From: an uncultured Prevotellaceae bacterium
Lineage (GTDB): Bacteria; Bacteroidota; Bacteroidia; Bacteroidales; Bacteroidaceae
Direction of reading: 5' to 3'
Assembly: GCA_902776935.1 (NCBI GenBank)
Contig: CACYRS010000006.1
Location: 1 to 64,000 of the forward strand
DNA: 64,000 nt
Below the pieces are notes generated by a model that searched no databases, was not told where the DNA came from, and worked only from the letters and a program-made list of their open reading frames with translations. Below, piece after piece: positions 23,808 to 34,700 of this stretch (positions within the stretch are counted from its first letter, which is position 1; every line of letters begins with the position of its first letter). The position numbers were made by a program, and so were the translations under genes.

Positions 23808-25517
23808 CTACCGCACCTTCGAGAGCCACTCACTGGGTGACATGCCGGTGAGGGTCTTGAAGGTGCGGTAGAAGGATGTGTCGCTGGAGAAACCTGACTC
23901 CATGGCTACCTGAGCCATCTTGATGCTGGGATTGTCGAGCATCAGCTGCTTGGCATGCTCAACACGGTAGTTGTTGACGAACTGCGAGAAGGAATAACCT
24001 TTGTTGGAGTTGATACATGCCGACACATCATTCTGGTGGATACCGAGTTTCTTGGCAACATCCAACATCCTGAGATCGCTGTTGAGATATAGTTTCTCCT
24101 CTTCCATCACCTTCTCGATGCGCTGCATCATTTTCGGAGTGGCCTTAGTGCTGGCAGCATTCTCTTGCGAGTCGTCTTGCGGAGTAGGCATCTCAACGAT
24201 CGTCTTTCGTGCTTTCTTAATAATAAGGTACGCGAGAAAAGCGCCTGCAATAAGTGCAACAACCAATATCCACCACCAGCTGATGTTACTCTTTGACTCT
24301 GCAAGTATGGTTGCATTATCCCCAACCGGAAATAGCCATACTGCAGCAGAGGGAGTAAAGTTGTTGGTGTCGAAACCGCCGACGGTGATAACATTTCCTT
24401 CGGGAGTAACCATCGGCACAGGACCATTGGCTCCATGGATGCTGTCGGTATAGAAACACGTCAGTTCGGCAGGATCCTTGCCATAATTGATACAGAGCAG
24501 ATATTTTCTCTGGCTGCCTTCGATGATGTGGCCCATCATATATGCCCGTTGGCTATTGCGGTCAACGGCAATCATGGTGTACCAGTCGATATCCCAGTTA
24601 CCGTCTCTCATCGTTATGGCTTTGTCAGTAGGCAGGAGCGAGAACACCGTGTCGCGTACCTCCACGATACTCACCTGACCTGCTTTGCTGATTACAGGAA
24701 AGAGATATCCATACTCGCCCTTCTCTTCGTTGCCGATGAAGAAATCATTGCTGTTGGGGAGTCGGTGATAGCAGATGGACTGCAGACTGTCGAGCAGGGG
24801 CACATGGAAAGAAGAACCCTTCAGACGGTCAACGACACGATCCTCGATATCCTTGCCGTAGTTATCGTGGAAACCACTCACCACCATCACATCACCATCA
24901 GAGGTCTTTAAGAGCAAGGGAGCACTACGGGGCACGGACACCTCCTTGACAGTATTGAAATACATGCCGCTATCATAAACGGCGATGGCATCTTCGTTAA
25001 ACCAGTTGCCGGAGATGACCACCTTCCCATCGTTCATCTCTACACCTACGGAATGGACCCGTTTCTTGTCCAGACATCCGAAACCCTCGAAACTGTGAGT
25101 CGCAGGGTCGTACATCTCCACCTCGAAAGTCTGTCCGATGCCAAGGTTTTTCTCATATCCTCCAGCGAGGAGCACCTTACCTGAGCGCAGAGGCACGAAG
25201 ATACCATCATCGTGATTATAAACCATCTGCATCAGATGCCACTCGCCGTCCTTGAAATATTCTGCAGTGGGTGTCAGCACAAATCCTGATGTATGTCCGC
25301 CTGTCACCGTCAGTTCACCATTGGCATAGAAGACACTATGGCTGAAACGGGGGATATTCATGTCGGGCAGACGCTCTGGTGTAATCTCTATCATGGCTAC
25401 CGTGTCGTTGACGGCTCCTGTTATTGAGGTTTGAGAGGCATGAGCCGGAAGTGCCAAAAACAGAAGTACAACTAACATGATAGTCGAGAGGAACTTAAAG
25501 ATATATGCCATTCCCAT
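23808..25517 (-). CDS. Membrane-spanning Kelch-propeller AraC regulator
   Basis: 569 residues. A signal/anchor (residues 8-28) is followed by about 370 residues of Kelch-like beta-propeller repeats (SHSVFYANGELTVTGGHTSG, VPLRSGKVLLAGGYE, GVEMNDGKVVISGN, PMVTPEGNVITVGGFD). A single membrane span follows at about 409-431 (WWWILVVALIAGAFLAYLII), then a cytoplasmic AraC domain (about 470-569) with two helix-turn-helix units and the SMKMAQVAMESGFSS...FKTLTGMSPSEW type end. It would sense a ligand outside the cytoplasm and bind DNA directly, like SusR/HTCS regulators but without kinase parts. It is divergent from the surface-protein locus and may control it. Confidence 0.85.
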   Translation of the reverse strand: MGMAYIFKFLSTIMLVVLLFLALPAHASQTSITGAVNDTVAMIEITPERLPDMNIPRFSHSVFYANGELTVTGGHTSGFVLTPTAEYFKDGEWHLMQMVYNHDDGIFVPLRSGKVLLAGGYEKNLGIGQTFEVEMYDPATHSFEGFGCLDKKRVHSVGVEMNDGKVVISGNWFNEDAIAVYDSGMYFNTVKEVSVPRSAPLLLKTSDGDVMVVSGFHDNYGKDIEDRVVDRLKGSSFHVPLLDSLQSICYHRLPNSNDFFIGNEEKGEYGYLFPVISKAGQVSIVEVRDTVFSLLPTDKAITMRDGNWDIDWYTMIAVDRNSQRAYMMGHIIEGSQRKYLLCINYGKDPAELTCFYTDSIHGANGPVPMVTPEGNVITVGGFDTNNFTPSAAVWLFPVGDNATILAESKSNISWWWILVVALIAGAFLAYLIIKKARKTIVEMPTPQDDSQENAASTKATPKMMQRIEKVMEEEKLYLNSDLRMLDVAKKLGIHQNDVSACINSNKGYSFSQFVNNYRVEHAKQLMLDNPSIKMAQVAMESGFSSDTSFYRTFKTLTGMSPSEWLSKVR

Positions 25518-25542
25518 TCTGATTGATTATTTTTTATGGGCG

Positions 25543-25574
25543 CAAAGGTAATAATAAAAAAAGGAAAAAACAAC
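25543..25574 (-). promoter_or_regulatory. Probable promoter of the Kelch-AraC gene
   Basis: Complement of 25543-25550 reads TACCTTTG. At a 20-bp spacing the complement of 25571-25574 reads GTTG, one mismatch from the -33 TTTG. Confidence 0.5.
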
Positions 25575-25656
25575 TAACAAAACACATTTTTACTTACATT
25601 TTGTAATATGATAGTCGTTTAATATATGTATCAGCAGCTTTTTGGTGTTTTTTTCG

Positions 25657-25664
25657 TAACTTTG
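25657..25664 (+). promoter_or_regulatory. -7 box (TAACTTTG) of the surface-protein locus
   Basis: Strong -7 match 64 bp before ATG 25728, without a clear -33 element at the right spacing. The 210-bp divergent region to 25517 holds both promoters and poly-A/T tracts, so an activator may be needed. Confidence 0.55.
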
Positions 25665-25727
25665 CATTATTATCAATTCAAAATACTAATGTACCCAAGA
25701 ATTAATAAACATAACCAACTAGATAAA

Positions 25728-28700
25728 ATGAAGAATAAGTTACATACAATGGCCATCATCCTCGGGCTCTTGCTCTTACCAGCAGGAGCGTGGGGAGAAG
25801 GTGGATGGACGGAAGTTTCGACAGCAGAAGAATTGCAAGGCATATTCACCAATGGTGGAAATGCCAAACTCACACGTGATATCACAGGCACAAATCAAGC
25901 GTTTGAAGTAGCAGGCGAAATGGTTCAGTTAGACCTTGCGGGACATACCATCGACAGGGGACTAAGCAGTGCAGATGCAGATGCCAACGGCTATGTCATT
26001 AAGGTGAATACTGGTAGTACACTGACTATTAAGGATACAGGGAGCAATGGTAGTATCATAGGAGGCAAAGTGTCAGGAAACGGCGGTGCAATCACCAACG
26101 CCGGTACGCTGAATATCCAAGGCGGCACGATAACAGGGAATAGTGCCACAGGAAACGGCGGTGCAATCACCAACGCCGGTACGCTGAATATCCAAGGCGG
26201 CACGATAACAGGGAATAGTTCCACAGGAAACGGTGGAGCAGTTTTCAATACTGGCACCACAACAATTTCTGGAGGCTCTTTAACCAACAACTCTGCTTCA
26301 CAAGGCGGTGCCGTATATAACAACGGAACACTGACTATCTCAGCAGGAAACATCAGCAGTAATACAGCCACGACGAATGGTGGTGGTATCTATCATTACG
26401 ATGGTACGCTGAACATGAGCGGTGCGCCAACAATCAGTGGAAACCAGCAGGGAACGGCTGATAACAATGTCTATCTGGCATCAGAAGAGACAATTACCGT
26501 CAATGCAGATTTGACCAATACCACACCCATTGGTATAACCAGGGCAAATATTGGAGTGTTTACTACAGGATTGAATATCTATGCTGGTGACTACACGAAA
26601 TTCATATCCGATGATGCAAGATTCGTAACAGCCAATTCGTCAGGTAATGCCAAACTACAGACCTATTGGATGGACCTTCAGGAAAAACTGACTGCAGGAG
26701 ATGTCACATTGGCAAGGAACTATGAGTACCTTTCAGGCTTTGACACTGCTGGACTGATTGTCAGCGCAGACAGAACCCTCAATCTTGGAAGTTATAAAAT
26801 TGATCGCAAATTAAGCACAGCTACCGAAGATGGCTATGTCATCAAGGTTGCTGCAGGTAGTACATTGACTGTCACCGGCACAGGACAGATTACGGGTGGT
26901 AATAATAGCGGAAACGGAGGTGGAATCCTCGTAGACGGAGGAACACTTATCCTTTCTGGCGGAAGTATCACAGGTAATATCGCTGCTACTGGTGGTGGTA
27001 TCTATAACGGAGGAATATTACAGATGAGTGGTGCCCCAACGGTCAAGAATAATACAGGTGGGAATATCTACCTACCTAATGGTCATGCCACCATCACGCT
27101 GAACGGCACGTTGAACGGAACAGACGGCAATATCGGTATCACCATGCAAACACAAGGAACCTTCACCAGCGGTCTTAACACATACGGTACTATTTCAAAG
27201 TTTGCGTCAGACAATAATGCTTATGAAGTTGCTCCTAATGGAGACGAAGCAACACTGCTGAGCCACTGGGCAGCCCTTAAGGCCACACTGGCAAAAGGTG
27301 GAACTGTGAATTTGACTAGAGATTATGTTGCTCCTTCAGCAGGGGATGGATATCTTGAAGTTCCAAATGCTAAAACAGTAATTCTCGACCTCAAAGGACA
27401 TACCATCAACCGTAATCTGACTGAGGCAACCGCTGATGGATACGTCATTAAGGTTATCGCTGGTGGAACGCTGACTATCAGCGATTCAGGAACTGGCGGA
27501 ACTATCACTGGTGGTAATAACAGCAGTGATGCTGATGGACAAAGAGGCGGTGGAATCTGTAACTTAGGTACCGTAAACCTTCAGGGAGGTATCATTAGTG
27601 GGAACCAGTCTGTCAAAGGTGGAGGTATCTATAATGAAAACACGCTGAATGTCAGTGGTGGAACGATTACAAGTAATACGGCTACAGGAAACGGTGGCGG
27701 TATCTATAATAATGGTACTACCTTCACGATGAATGGAGCACCAAATATCTCTGGAAACACTGGAGGAAATACCTATTTGCCAGCAGCACACCCCACCATT
27801 ACTATTTCCGCTGCTTTGAGCAACACGACTGCTATCGGTATTACAATGGAAACCAACGGTGTCTTTACCAGTGGCCTTAATGGTAAGGGCAATGCTACCA
27901 ATTTCGCCTCAGATAACAGCAGTTACGGCATTGGTCTAAACAGTTCTAATGAGGCAGTTATCGGAAATAAATACACCATAACCAGGAATGAGCCTAACAA
28001 TACCTATACATATATGTATATTAATGGTGACTACACATCTCCTACAATAGAAGCTGTGGCCGGAGAATATGTCGAGGTGACTATCAGTGGTGATGGCACT
28101 CATCATACAATACCTGTTAGTCTCTCCTATACGGATGGTACTCTCAGCACATATCCTAAAGGCGGGGTGGAATATGGTTTTAACATGCCAAACAAAAATG
28201 TTACCGTCACGGGTGTATGTCGGTATGGAGGCTATTGTGGTGACACCAATAACGAAGATGTAAAGTACTACCTTGAAGGTACGACGCTGAAATTCCAGGC
28301 GAAAGATGCCGGTAATTATGCGATGAAATCCACATACGCCTCACAGAATGAAGTACCTTGGTATTCTCGGACGGAAATTCAAAATGTTTATACTTCTGTT
28401 GAGATTCCCTCTAACATCACCAATATAAGCCCGTATGCCTTCTATGGTAGTGGTTTGACTACTGCTGTCATCCCTGCATCGGTGAACACCATTGGAGCAA
28501 AAGCTTTTATGGGATGTACGAGTCTGACTGCTATCAACGTCAATGTCAGCAATCCCAGCTATATGAACAACTCTTCTGATGGAGTCCTATATACCAAGTC
28601 AGCAGGAGGAGACCCGACAAATCTGGTTTGCTACCCTGCTGGCAAGTCCGACGTGAACTATTCGGTACCCTCAACGGTAACAGCAATCACTGACGGGGCC

Positions 28701-29942
28701 TTTGCATTCAACACCCATCTTGAGTCCATTACGGTTGCAGGTGGCTCCTCGTTCAGTGCAACTAATGGTGTTTTGTATAATGCAGGAGGCACAGAACTTT
28801 ACTGCTATCCTGCCAGAAAGACTGGTGATATATATGACGTAGCTTCTACCGTAACGGAAATCAAACCCTATGCTTTCCATAACAACAATCTGCTGAAAGC
28901 GGTTAATTTCTGTGAGACAACAGTTCCCACTGGTGGCACAGAGATGTTCGGAGGCTCCAATACTGCAAAGATTATGGTGACGAAGGGACTGAAAAGTGGT
29001 GGCGGATACAAATACAACAATACTGCCCCATGGAGTACTACAAACTATATAGACCGTACCTATGAAATGGATTTGGCAAATGCAGTTGTTTCATTAGCAT
29101 ATGATACCTATAGTTATGCTGACAATGATTATAGTAATACGTCTGTAAAGCCAGCAGTCACCAGCGTGACGCTTACAACAGGTAATCTAACGCAGACACT
29201 ACGTTCAGGAATAGACTATGTGGCAATAGATGATGGCTCATACAGCAACAATACAGCTGTTGGCAATGCCACTGTGACCATTACTGGTGCTGGAGGATAT
29301 GCCGGAACTAGTAAGAACAGGAATTTCACCATCTATAGACATCTGAATATAAGTGGTGCAACAAACTATTTTACCTATTTTGCCAATGAGGATTTGTCAA
29401 TATATCATCCAGAATATTATCATGCATACACCATCACTGCGGTTAACTGGACGACAGGAGAAGTAACGTTAAGTGAATTAGCCTATATTCCGGCAAACAA
29501 ACCAGTTTTGGTGTATTCTCCAAATTATAGTCATTGCCAGATTAATAATGACTATTACTTTACCGCCCATGCTGCAGGCTCACCGACTGAGCCATGTGCT
29601 AATTTCAAAGGTGAGACCACTGCAAAGACGTTGGATGAACTTAAGTCAGAAAACGGTGCTGAGGAGATTTATGTGCTAAGAGGTAATTACTTTGTCAGAG
29701 CCACAAGTGGAGAGCTACCTGCACGACATTGCTATATTTTTAAACCCAGTAGCCCTGTTCCTGCTCCTGCCCATCTTATTATCAGCTTTGAAGGAGGAAG
29801 TGATACGACGGGAATTGGTTCTGTTGAAGATGAATCATTGGAAAACGGGAACGAGAAGATCTATGACCTGAGCGGTCGACAGGTAAAGACACCTGGCAAG
29901 GGCGTGTACATTATCAACGGTAAGAAAATTATGATTAAATAA
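25728..29942 (+). CDS. Large secreted protein: beta-helix repeats plus BspA-like LRR
   Basis: 1404 residues from ATG 25728; the upstream reading from 25626 would pass through the promoter. Signal peptide MKNKLHTMAIILGLLLLPAGAWG. Residues ~40-750 hold three blocks of right-handed beta-helix repeats (GNGGAITNAGTLNIQGGTIT, GGGIYNNGT, VIKVNTGSTLTI). Residues ~880-1070 are BspA-type LRR_5 repeats (ITNISPYAFYGSGLTTAVIP, VNTIGAKAFMGCTSL). The C-terminus ends NEKIYDLSGRQVKTPGKGVY...GKKIMIK, a sorting-tail-like end that recurs in the next genes and suggests type IX export. A 75-bp unit is freshly duplicated at 26074-26223. Confidence 0.85.
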   Translation: MKNKLHTMAIILGLLLLPAGAWGEGGWTEVSTAEELQGIFTNGGNAKLTRDITGTNQAFEVAGEMVQLDLAGHTIDRGLSSADADANGYVIKVNTGSTLTIKDTGSNGSIIGGKVSGNGGAITNAGTLNIQGGTITGNSATGNGGAITNAGTLNIQGGTITGNSSTGNGGAVFNTGTTTISGGSLTNNSASQGGAVYNNGTLTISAGNISSNTATTNGGGIYHYDGTLNMSGAPTISGNQQGTADNNVYLASEETITVNADLTNTTPIGITRANIGVFTTGLNIYAGDYTKFISDDARFVTANSSGNAKLQTYWMDLQEKLTAGDVTLARNYEYLSGFDTAGLIVSADRTLNLGSYKIDRKLSTATEDGYVIKVAAGSTLTVTGTGQITGGNNSGNGGGILVDGGTLILSGGSITGNIAATGGGIYNGGILQMSGAPTVKNNTGGNIYLPNGHATITLNGTLNGTDGNIGITMQTQGTFTSGLNTYGTISKFASDNNAYEVAPNGDEATLLSHWAALKATLAKGGTVNLTRDYVAPSAGDGYLEVPNAKTVILDLKGHTINRNLTEATADGYVIKVIAGGTLTISDSGTGGTITGGNNSSDADGQRGGGICNLGTVNLQGGIISGNQSVKGGGIYNENTLNVSGGTITSNTATGNGGGIYNNGTTFTMNGAPNISGNTGGNTYLPAAHPTITISAALSNTTAIGITMETNGVFTSGLNGKGNATNFASDNSSYGIGLNSSNEAVIGNKYTITRNEPNNTYTYMYINGDYTSPTIEAVAGEYVEVTISGDGTHHTIPVSLSYTDGTLSTYPKGGVEYGFNMPNKNVTVTGVCRYGGYCGDTNNEDVKYYLEGTTLKFQAKDAGNYAMKSTYASQNEVPWYSRTEIQNVYTSVEIPSNITNISPYAFYGSGLTTAVIPASVNTIGAKAFMGCTSLTAINVNVSNPSYMNNSSDGVLYTKSAGGDPTNLVCYPAGKSDVNYSVPSTVTAITDGAFAFNTHLESITVAGGSSFSATNGVLYNAGGTELYCYPARKTGDIYDVASTVTEIKPYAFHNNNLLKAVNFCETTVPTGGTEMFGGSNTAKIMVTKGLKSGGGYKYNNTAPWSTTNYIDRTYEMDLANAVVSLAYDTYSYADNDYSNTSVKPAVTSVTLTTGNLTQTLRSGIDYVAIDDGSYSNNTAVGNATVTITGAGGYAGTSKNRNFTIYRHLNISGATNYFTYFANEDLSIYHPEYYHAYTITAVNWTTGEVTLSELAYIPANKPVLVYSPNYSHCQINNDYYFTAHAAGSPTEPCANFKGETTAKTLDELKSENGAEEIYVLRGNYFVRATSGELPARHCYIFKPSSPVPAPAHLIISFEGGSDTTGIGSVEDESLENGNEKIYDLSGRQVKTPGKGVYIINGKKIMIK
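26074..26223 (+). repeat. 75-bp tandem duplication in the beta-helix region
   Basis: Two copies, 26074-26148 and 26149-26223, differ at only one or two bases near their junctions. Each encodes 25 residues (one beta-helix turn, NAGTLNIQGGTITGNS core). Neighbouring turns are much more diverged, so this duplication is recent. Confidence 0.85.
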
Positions 29943-29943
29943 T

Positions 29944-29949
29944 AGGAGG
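29944..29949 (+). promoter_or_regulatory. Strong Shine-Dalgarno AGGAGG
   Basis: It lies 8 nt before ATG 29958 and only 2 nt before ATG 29952, which favours 29958 as the start. The same AGGAGGAAA with 8-nt spacing precedes the next gene (31781-31786). Such sites are unusual in Bacteroidetes. Confidence 0.6.
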
Positions 29950-29957
29950 AAATGACG

Positions 29958-31775
29958 ATGAAAAAGATAATGAGATACTTCTTCTTGCTGATCGGCCTCC
30001 TGATGGCTACTGTTGTAAAGGCTTATAAGATAGAGAAAATCAATCACAGCCATGGCAACATAACTGAAATTAAGTATGGTACGACGGATGTTACAGTCGG
30101 TGTCGACAGCGGTACAGAAATCCCCTCTGGCCAAACGGTCACTATGACAGTAACTCCTGACGCAGGATATTATCTGAGTTCTTTGGTATATGAAGAAGTG
30201 ACACCTCTTAACATTGCATTAGCTCCACGACGTGCGCCAGGTATCAAGCCCATTCATAATATTACCATTCCTACCAACAGCTCGACATATCTTGCAGCGC
30301 ATTTTGGAGGAAGTTACTCCTTCGATATGCCGGAGAACAATGTTATCATAACGGCAACATTTGTAGCCTGCACTTCTATAGATGGTGGGAAAGTTTATTG
30401 GGACAGTTGGGACGGAACAAGTGCTTTGCCGCAAAGTAAGGTGTATGATGGCACTGCACACACTATGAAAGTGAGGGTTGGAGATACTGAACTGACCAAA
30501 GACCGACATTATACCACCACAGCATATACACTAACCAATGTGGATAACATCACCCCTACCATTACGGGTATCGGTGAGTATAATGGAAGTATTAGTGGTA
30601 CCACGACGCTTAGTATTACCCAGCAGCCACTGACTATAACAGCTAATTCTCAAACCATTTCCTATGGAAGCAGCATTGAGACTGGTCTTAGTCGAGTAAC
30701 TACCATAGGTCTTGTGACGGGTGATGCTCTGACCAGTATCACATTGACTCCTTCGACCTCTCAGGTTACTACAACAGGAACCATCACACCCAGTGGCGCT
30801 ACCACTACAAAGGGAATCAGTAATTATGCCGTGACCTACAATACAGGAGCTCTGACCATCCAGGCCTATGATTTGAGTGCCGTAGCTCTCAGCGATGATG
30901 TACTTGATATTGATTTAGATAAATATTATTTCAATTATGATGGCTCATTGCATAAGGCTCAAGTAACATCTATCAAATATCAAAACACTCCGTTGGCATC
31001 TGGTACCAGCTATACCTATGATTATGCGAAATTAGGTGTTTATACGGGATCTATAGGGACTGGTAATGAAGCAAATCCTGAAAACCCTGTAGACTATAAG
31101 ACTTCAGACATCTACACCATTGTTATTACTTTCTGTGGCAATTATACTGGTACAAAGACTGTAGAATACCAAATCAGGCCAAAGATAACGATGAGCGGCA
31201 ATAATGTATGGTACACGTACTATAACCCGACATACAATATGAAGATGCCTGACGGAGTGAAAGCATATACTATTTCTGATAATACTGAAACACAGATTAT
31301 CTTATCGCCAAATAATGAATCTGGACACGGATATATCAAGGCAGCGACCCCGATGCTATTGTATTATACAGGAGCAAGCACGGATATCTATCCCGAATTG
31401 GTGAAGACAGATGATTCACATTTAAGTACTATCTCCAGCTATACCCATTATCATGGGTTATCCGATGCAACTGTGGTTACAAGTCTCCCTGAATATAATA
31501 CTAAGGACATCTGGATATTGGTTAACAACCAGTTTGTACGCACTGACAATGGGAGTATACCAGCCAACAGGTGTTATCTGGCATTGGTAAAGAATAGTAT
31601 AACAGTGCCTCACTTTGCCCCAGCAATCAATTTCGGAGGATTGACAGGCATTGATGAGCCAAGGGATAAGAAGGAAAACGTTGAAATGAAGATTTACAAC
31701 CTTAACGGGCAACGTGTTCAGAACCCCGCCAAGGGACTCTATATAGTGAATGGTAAGAAGGTTATTATCAAATAA
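29958..31775 (+). CDS. Secreted MBG-domain surface protein
   Basis: 605 residues from ATG 29958. Signal peptide MKKIMRYFFLLIGLLMATVVKA. An N-terminal region with a GYYLSSL...SYSFDMPENNVIITATF module comes first. One YDG/MBG-type repeat follows (KVYDGTAHTMKVRVGDTELT...YNGSISGTTTLSIT), then an MBG_2-like repeat (PLTITANSQTISYGSS...ISNYAVTYNTGALTIQ) and a third around residue 310. The C-terminal domain is the same type as in the upstream gene and ends KIYNLNGQRVQNPAKGLY...KKVIIK. It starts 15 bp after the upstream stop, so one transcript is likely. Probable surface adhesin; the binding target is unknown. Confidence 0.8.
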   Translation: MKKIMRYFFLLIGLLMATVVKAYKIEKINHSHGNITEIKYGTTDVTVGVDSGTEIPSGQTVTMTVTPDAGYYLSSLVYEEVTPLNIALAPRRAPGIKPIHNITIPTNSSTYLAAHFGGSYSFDMPENNVIITATFVACTSIDGGKVYWDSWDGTSALPQSKVYDGTAHTMKVRVGDTELTKDRHYTTTAYTLTNVDNITPTITGIGEYNGSISGTTTLSITQQPLTITANSQTISYGSSIETGLSRVTTIGLVTGDALTSITLTPSTSQVTTTGTITPSGATTTKGISNYAVTYNTGALTIQAYDLSAVALSDDVLDIDLDKYYFNYDGSLHKAQVTSIKYQNTPLASGTSYTYDYAKLGVYTGSIGTGNEANPENPVDYKTSDIYTIVITFCGNYTGTKTVEYQIRPKITMSGNNVWYTYYNPTYNMKMPDGVKAYTISDNTETQIILSPNNESGHGYIKAATPMLLYYTGASTDIYPELVKTDDSHLSTISSYTHYHGLSDATVVTSLPEYNTKDIWILVNNQFVRTDNGSIPANRCYLALVKNSITVPHFAPAINFGGLTGIDEPRDKKENVEMKIYNLNGQRVQNPAKGLYIVNGKKVIIK

Positions 31776-31780
31776 AAGAT

Positions 31781-31786
31781 AGGAGG
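31781..31786 (+). promoter_or_regulatory. Strong Shine-Dalgarno AGGAGG
   Basis: 8 nt before ATG 31795. It matches the site before 29958, so the two starts share a translation signal. Confidence 0.6.
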
Positions 31787-31794
31787 AAATCATC

Positions 31795-34700
31795 ATGAAT
31801 ATGAACAAGATATATCGCATACTGTTTACAGTGATAGCAGTTGGGGTAGTGACATTCTGCTATGCAGGAAATGTTGTTTTGAAAACGACTACGAATGGTA
31901 CTGTTGAAGCTAAAGTCAATGACGTCACTATAGCAGGTCCTTCGGATAGTTCGAGTGATAAGACCTCCGCTGACCAAGCAGGCGGTACAACCGTTACCTT
32001 GGAGATAGCACCTACTAGCGGTTATTATCTCTATCAGTTGGCGATTACGCCTTATGCTTCAGGAGGTAGTTCTAGTGCACCTCGTCGAGCACCGACGTTA
32101 CTGAGCAATATCACCCCAACCAAGATAGATGACAATGAATATACCTTTATCATGCCCGCTAACATGGCAAAGGTAGAAATAAGTGCTACGTTTGCACAAC
32201 AAGGTGATTTAAGTAATGCTACTATTACACTCCAATCAAACGGTCATACTTATGATTTTCTGGAGCACACTCCCAAGGTCAACAGTGTTGTCCTCAACTC
32301 CGTAACTCTGACTGAGGGTACAGATTACACAGTAAGTGGCAATGGTCCTGTCAAAGATGTTAAAGCAGGGGGATATACCATTACAGTGACTGGTAAAGGG
32401 AAATATTATGGAACTAAGGACATTTCATATACAATCACGCCACGATCTATTGAGGATGCTACAATAAATCTGTCAGATAATAATTTCTTATATTTAAAGG
32501 ATGCTAACCAAGTAGCCCACATAAACGGAGTTTATATCAATGGACAGATATTAACTCAAGGAGGGACTATTAATGGCTATGAGATATTAGGCTATTATGT
32601 TGGTGACTACAGCTCAAGCACAGCAACTCTTCCTACAAATCCTGCGACTCCTTACACATCCTCGACCATTCCTTCAGAGAATGCTGGTACATATACTATT
32701 GTAATAAAAGGTAAAGGTAATTTTGACCCAGATACTCGTGCAAGGACAAAATACATTATCAACAAAAAAGATATTTCAACTTGTACCGTAACGACTACTC
32801 CAACTAATGCTTCTTTTATTTATGACGGAGAACCAAAAACACTTGATGTCACAGTAATAGACACTAATGGTAAGCAACTTTCTTATGGAGATGGGAATGA
32901 TTACACATTGAGCGGAAACACAAAAACCGCCACAGGCGGCTATACGGCAACAGTTTCTGCAAACAACATCAACTATACGGGGTCTATTGATGTTCCCTTC
33001 ACTATCAATGTTAGTAATGATGGTTATTATATTTGTAGCATTGCAGACCAGACATATACTGGTGAACAAATTAAACCGGATGAATTATCTCCAAGTCAAA
33101 TCACAGTAAAAAAGATGGTTAATGCAACACCTGATGATAATGACCCTGTATTAAGCTCTTCTTATTACCGTATCGTTTATAGCAACAACATAAATGTTGG
33201 TATTGCTACTGTCACAGCTATCGGAAAAGGAGGTTATGATTTCATGGCTACCCAAACATTCAAGATTATTCAGAAGAACATTAATAATGCTTCGGTTACC
33301 GTTGATCTTGACGATAATGAATCTTTTACTTATAATGGTAGTGTTCAGAAGCCCACTATGACAGTGAAGGATGGTACGATGACTTTGGTTGAAAACAAAG
33401 ACTATACATATGCCGGAGAAACCAATGCTGATACTCATGCTATTACTATCTCCGGAATGGGCAACTATAATGGAACTAAGACATTTAATGCATCTGGAGA
33501 CGATAAGTTTACTATTCAAAAACTTAGTTTAAATGGTGCAAACATAACACTAAGTAACTCCAGTTATGTTTATGATGGAACAGCAAAGACTCCAACAGTA
33601 GAACAGGTGAAAATCGGAACTTTTATAGTTCCTTCCACTGAATATACATATACAGAAGGTTATAGTAACAATACTGCAGCAGGTACAGCAACAGTAACAG
33701 TTAGTCCTTCTACAACAGGAAACTTATCAGATTCGAAAACTGCTAATTACACCATCGATAGGAAACCAGTGAGTGATTTGAACATTACACTCAGTTCAAC
33801 TACATTCTCATATAATGGCAGTGCACAAGGACCTACAGTTGATGTTTATGACCCTGGTATAATAGTATCCAGCAATCCAAAGCAGCTAACAAAAAATACT
33901 GATTATACATTAACCTTCAACAGTGGAGTTGATTCAGACGGAAAGCCTTTAAGTTCAGCTGTAGGCTCATATACTGTTACTATTACAGGTACTGGAAACT
34001 ATATTGGTTCAGTAACTAAGACATACGTCATCAACTATGGAACTTCGGACAGTGAATTTATAGTAACAGTATTAAGAACATATACATACACTGGCAACAA
34101 GATTACTCCTGCTGGAACAAATAATGGATATGCAACTGAAGGTGTATTAGTAAAAAGGAAAGTAGGTACAAATCCTGACAGCTACCCAATTCTAGATCCA
34201 GCTACCGACTATACCCTGACATATAGTAACAATACCAATGCTGGTACAGCTACTGTAATCGCTACAGGAAAGAATAACTATCAGTTTGTTCAGACTGCTG
34301 AGTTTACTATTGATAAGCAATCTGTAAATGTCGATGGAACCACTATCACCATATCATATCCATCATCAGCCACATCGTTAACCTATAACGGAAGTCCACA
34401 GACACCAATTGTAAGTGTCACTGATGCTAACAGCCGAGTGATGACAGAGGGCACAGACTTCACTGTCAATGAAGGAGCGACCAATGTCGGTAATCACAAT
34501 GTTACCATTACAGGTATTGGCAACTATAAGGATTCGAAGACATCGACAACTACCTATACAATATCCCAGCGAGACCTTTCAGCATCTACAGTTATTCTTA
34601 ACCAGCTGGCCAGCTATATCTACGATGGCTCTAATAAGGAACCAGGTGTAAAACAAGTAACATTCGGTTCTGAGGTTGTCGCATCTACCGAATACACCGT

